NCBI GenBank assembly: GCA_018224315.1
Contig: JAGTVF010000371.1
Span: forward strand, 1-6,350
Reading direction: 5' to 3'
Length of the DNA stretch: 6,350 nt
Origin: Desulfobacterales bacterium
Lineage (GTDB): Bacteria; Desulfobacterota; Desulfobacteria; Desulfobacterales; Desulfosalsimonadaceae
Part shown: in pieces, positions 5,821 through 6,350 of the stretch
Layout: the number at the start of each line of letters is the position of its first letter
Numbering within the stretch: the first letter of the stretch is position 1
The notes under the pieces: generated by a model
What the model saw: the letters and a program-made list of their open reading frames with translations, nothing else
Told to the model about the DNA's origin: nothing
The model's database searches: none
Position numbers and translations under genes: made by a program

Positions 5821-6350
5821 ATGCCAACAGAAGAGGAAGTCGGATGTGCACGGCCGACAGGCGGCCCGGTGGGTGAACCGGCTCAGGAAAAAGCCCCTGC
5901 AGGACAGGAATCATTTTCGACACAGGAGGTTAAAAAGATGGTGGAAGTCGGCAAGAAGGCGCCGGATTTTACAGCGCCTGCTTATTATCAGGGAAAGTTT
6001 GTTTCAGTGAATTTATCCGAATATCTGGGCAAATGGGTGGTTTTGTGCTTCTACCCGGGCGACTTCACCTTTGTCTGAGCGACCGAGATTTCGGCAGTTG
6101 CCGAAAAATACAAAGAGTTTCAGAACCTGGACGTCGAAGTCCTGTCCATGAGCATTGACAGCGTGTTCGTCCATAAGATGTGGAATGACAATGAACTTTC
6201 CAAAATGGTGGACGGCGGTGTGCCTTTCCCGATGCTCTCTGATGCCGGCGGCCGCGTCGGCAAGGTCTATGGGGTGTTTGACGAGGATGCCGGGGTCGAG
6301 GCCCGCGGCCGTTTCATCATCGACCCGGATGGGGTCATCCAGGGCTACGA
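5821..6350 (+). CDS. prxU: Selenocysteine-containing peroxiredoxin (PrxU type), Sec at TGA 6076-6078, 3' partial
   Basis: A thiol/selenol peroxidase of the AhpC/typical 2-Cys peroxiredoxin type that would reduce hydrogen peroxide or organic peroxides in the cytoplasm. Translation reaches TGA at 6076-6078 (residue 86) within PGDFTFV-TGA-ATEI, where the family motif PxxxTxxC needs the peroxidatic Cys. The same frame then continues with 90 codons of uninterrupted peroxiredoxin sequence: [48 protein letters not shown]. Pro79, Thr83 and Arg162 are the expected active-site partners. Reading TGA as Sec restores a complete site, and a SECIS-like hairpin follows. The start has AAGGAG 8 bases upstream (5807-5812). 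A second in-frame ATG at 5938, with AGGAGG 8 bases upstream, would give a form with Sec at residue 47, the classical AhpC position. The extra 39 residues contain Cys9 in [10 protein letters not shown]. The C-terminal resolving Cys region, if any, lies beyond the window. A nonsense-mutated pseudogene is the alternative but is unlikely. Confidence 0.9.
5924..5940 (+). promoter_or_regulatory. Internal Shine-Dalgarno and second start of prxU
   Basis: AGGAGG (5924-5929) stands 8 bases before an in-frame ATG (5938-5940), which is better than most true starts in this window. The product from here begins [11 protein letters not shown], the usual N-terminus of AhpC-type peroxiredoxins. It may be the main start or a second one that yields a short isoform. 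Confidence 0.5.
6076..6106 (+). promoter_or_regulatory. Sec UGA codon and bacterial SECIS-like hairpin
   Basis: The UGA codon (6076-6078) is followed by a perfect 7-bp stem, TTTCGGC (6089-6095) with GCCGAAA (6100-6106), closing a 4-base loop AGTT. Known bacterial SECIS elements lie just downstream of the UGA inside the reading frame and have a short upper stem with a G in the first two loop positions. Here the loop G is at 6097, 19 bases after the UGA. This would recruit SelB with Sec-tRNA. A weaker competing stem CCGA/TCGG (6083-6094) exists. Confidence 0.75.

Noticed and set aside
5821..6078. An 85-residue truncated peroxiredoxin or nonsense pseudogene
   Set aside because: The stop is TGA exactly at the catalytic Cys position, the frame continues intact for 90 codons, and a SECIS-like stem follows, so Sec read-through is the better explanation.

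Overview
The window looks like chromosomal DNA of an anaerobic, selenoprotein-using bacterium, most likely a member of the Desulfobacterota (sulfate-reducer type). This is inferred from the protein flavours, the moderate GC content and a peroxiredoxin with an in-frame TGA at its catalytic cysteine position. It cannot be proven from the window alone.

Left part (1-867, minus strand): the classical translation cluster tRNA-Thr(UGU), tRNA-Tyr(GUA), tRNA-Gly(UCC), tRNA-Thr(GGU), then the 5' end of tuf (EF-Tu). The order matches the thrU-tyrU-glyT-thrT-tufB operon of enterobacteria. All four tRNAs encode their CCA ends. A strong hairpin lies between the Tyr and Gly tRNAs and a smaller one lies in the tuf leader. 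A gene-free divergent region (868-1339) separates this operon from the plus-strand genes.

Middle (1340-4856, plus strand): an MltD-type membrane-bound lytic transglycosylase lipoprotein with three LysM repeats; a tRNA-Arg(CCU) shortly after it; a 350-bp gene-free stretch with a good sigma-70-type promoter; an IHF-alpha-like DNA-bending protein; and an alpha/beta hydrolase of the RdmC-like esterase type.

Right part (4896-6350, plus strand): a small UPF0270/YheU-like protein, a secreted thermonuclease-like protein that has lost its C-terminal end, and the 5' part of a peroxiredoxin gene that runs off the window.

The key finding is the last gene. Conventional ORF calling would end it after 85 residues at TGA 6076-6078. 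The same frame continues with perfect peroxiredoxin sequence, the TGA sits exactly at the peroxidatic Cys position (PGDFTFV-U-ATE), and a 7-bp hairpin with a G in its apical loop follows at the distance expected of a bacterial SECIS element. It is therefore read as a selenocysteine peroxiredoxin (PrxU type), not a pseudogene. It also has two in-frame starts, each with a near-ideal Shine-Dalgarno, which would give forms with and without a 39-residue N-terminal extension. Selenoprotein peroxiredoxins are already known, so the class is not new; the dual start, the Cys-containing extension and the surrounding context deserve checking.
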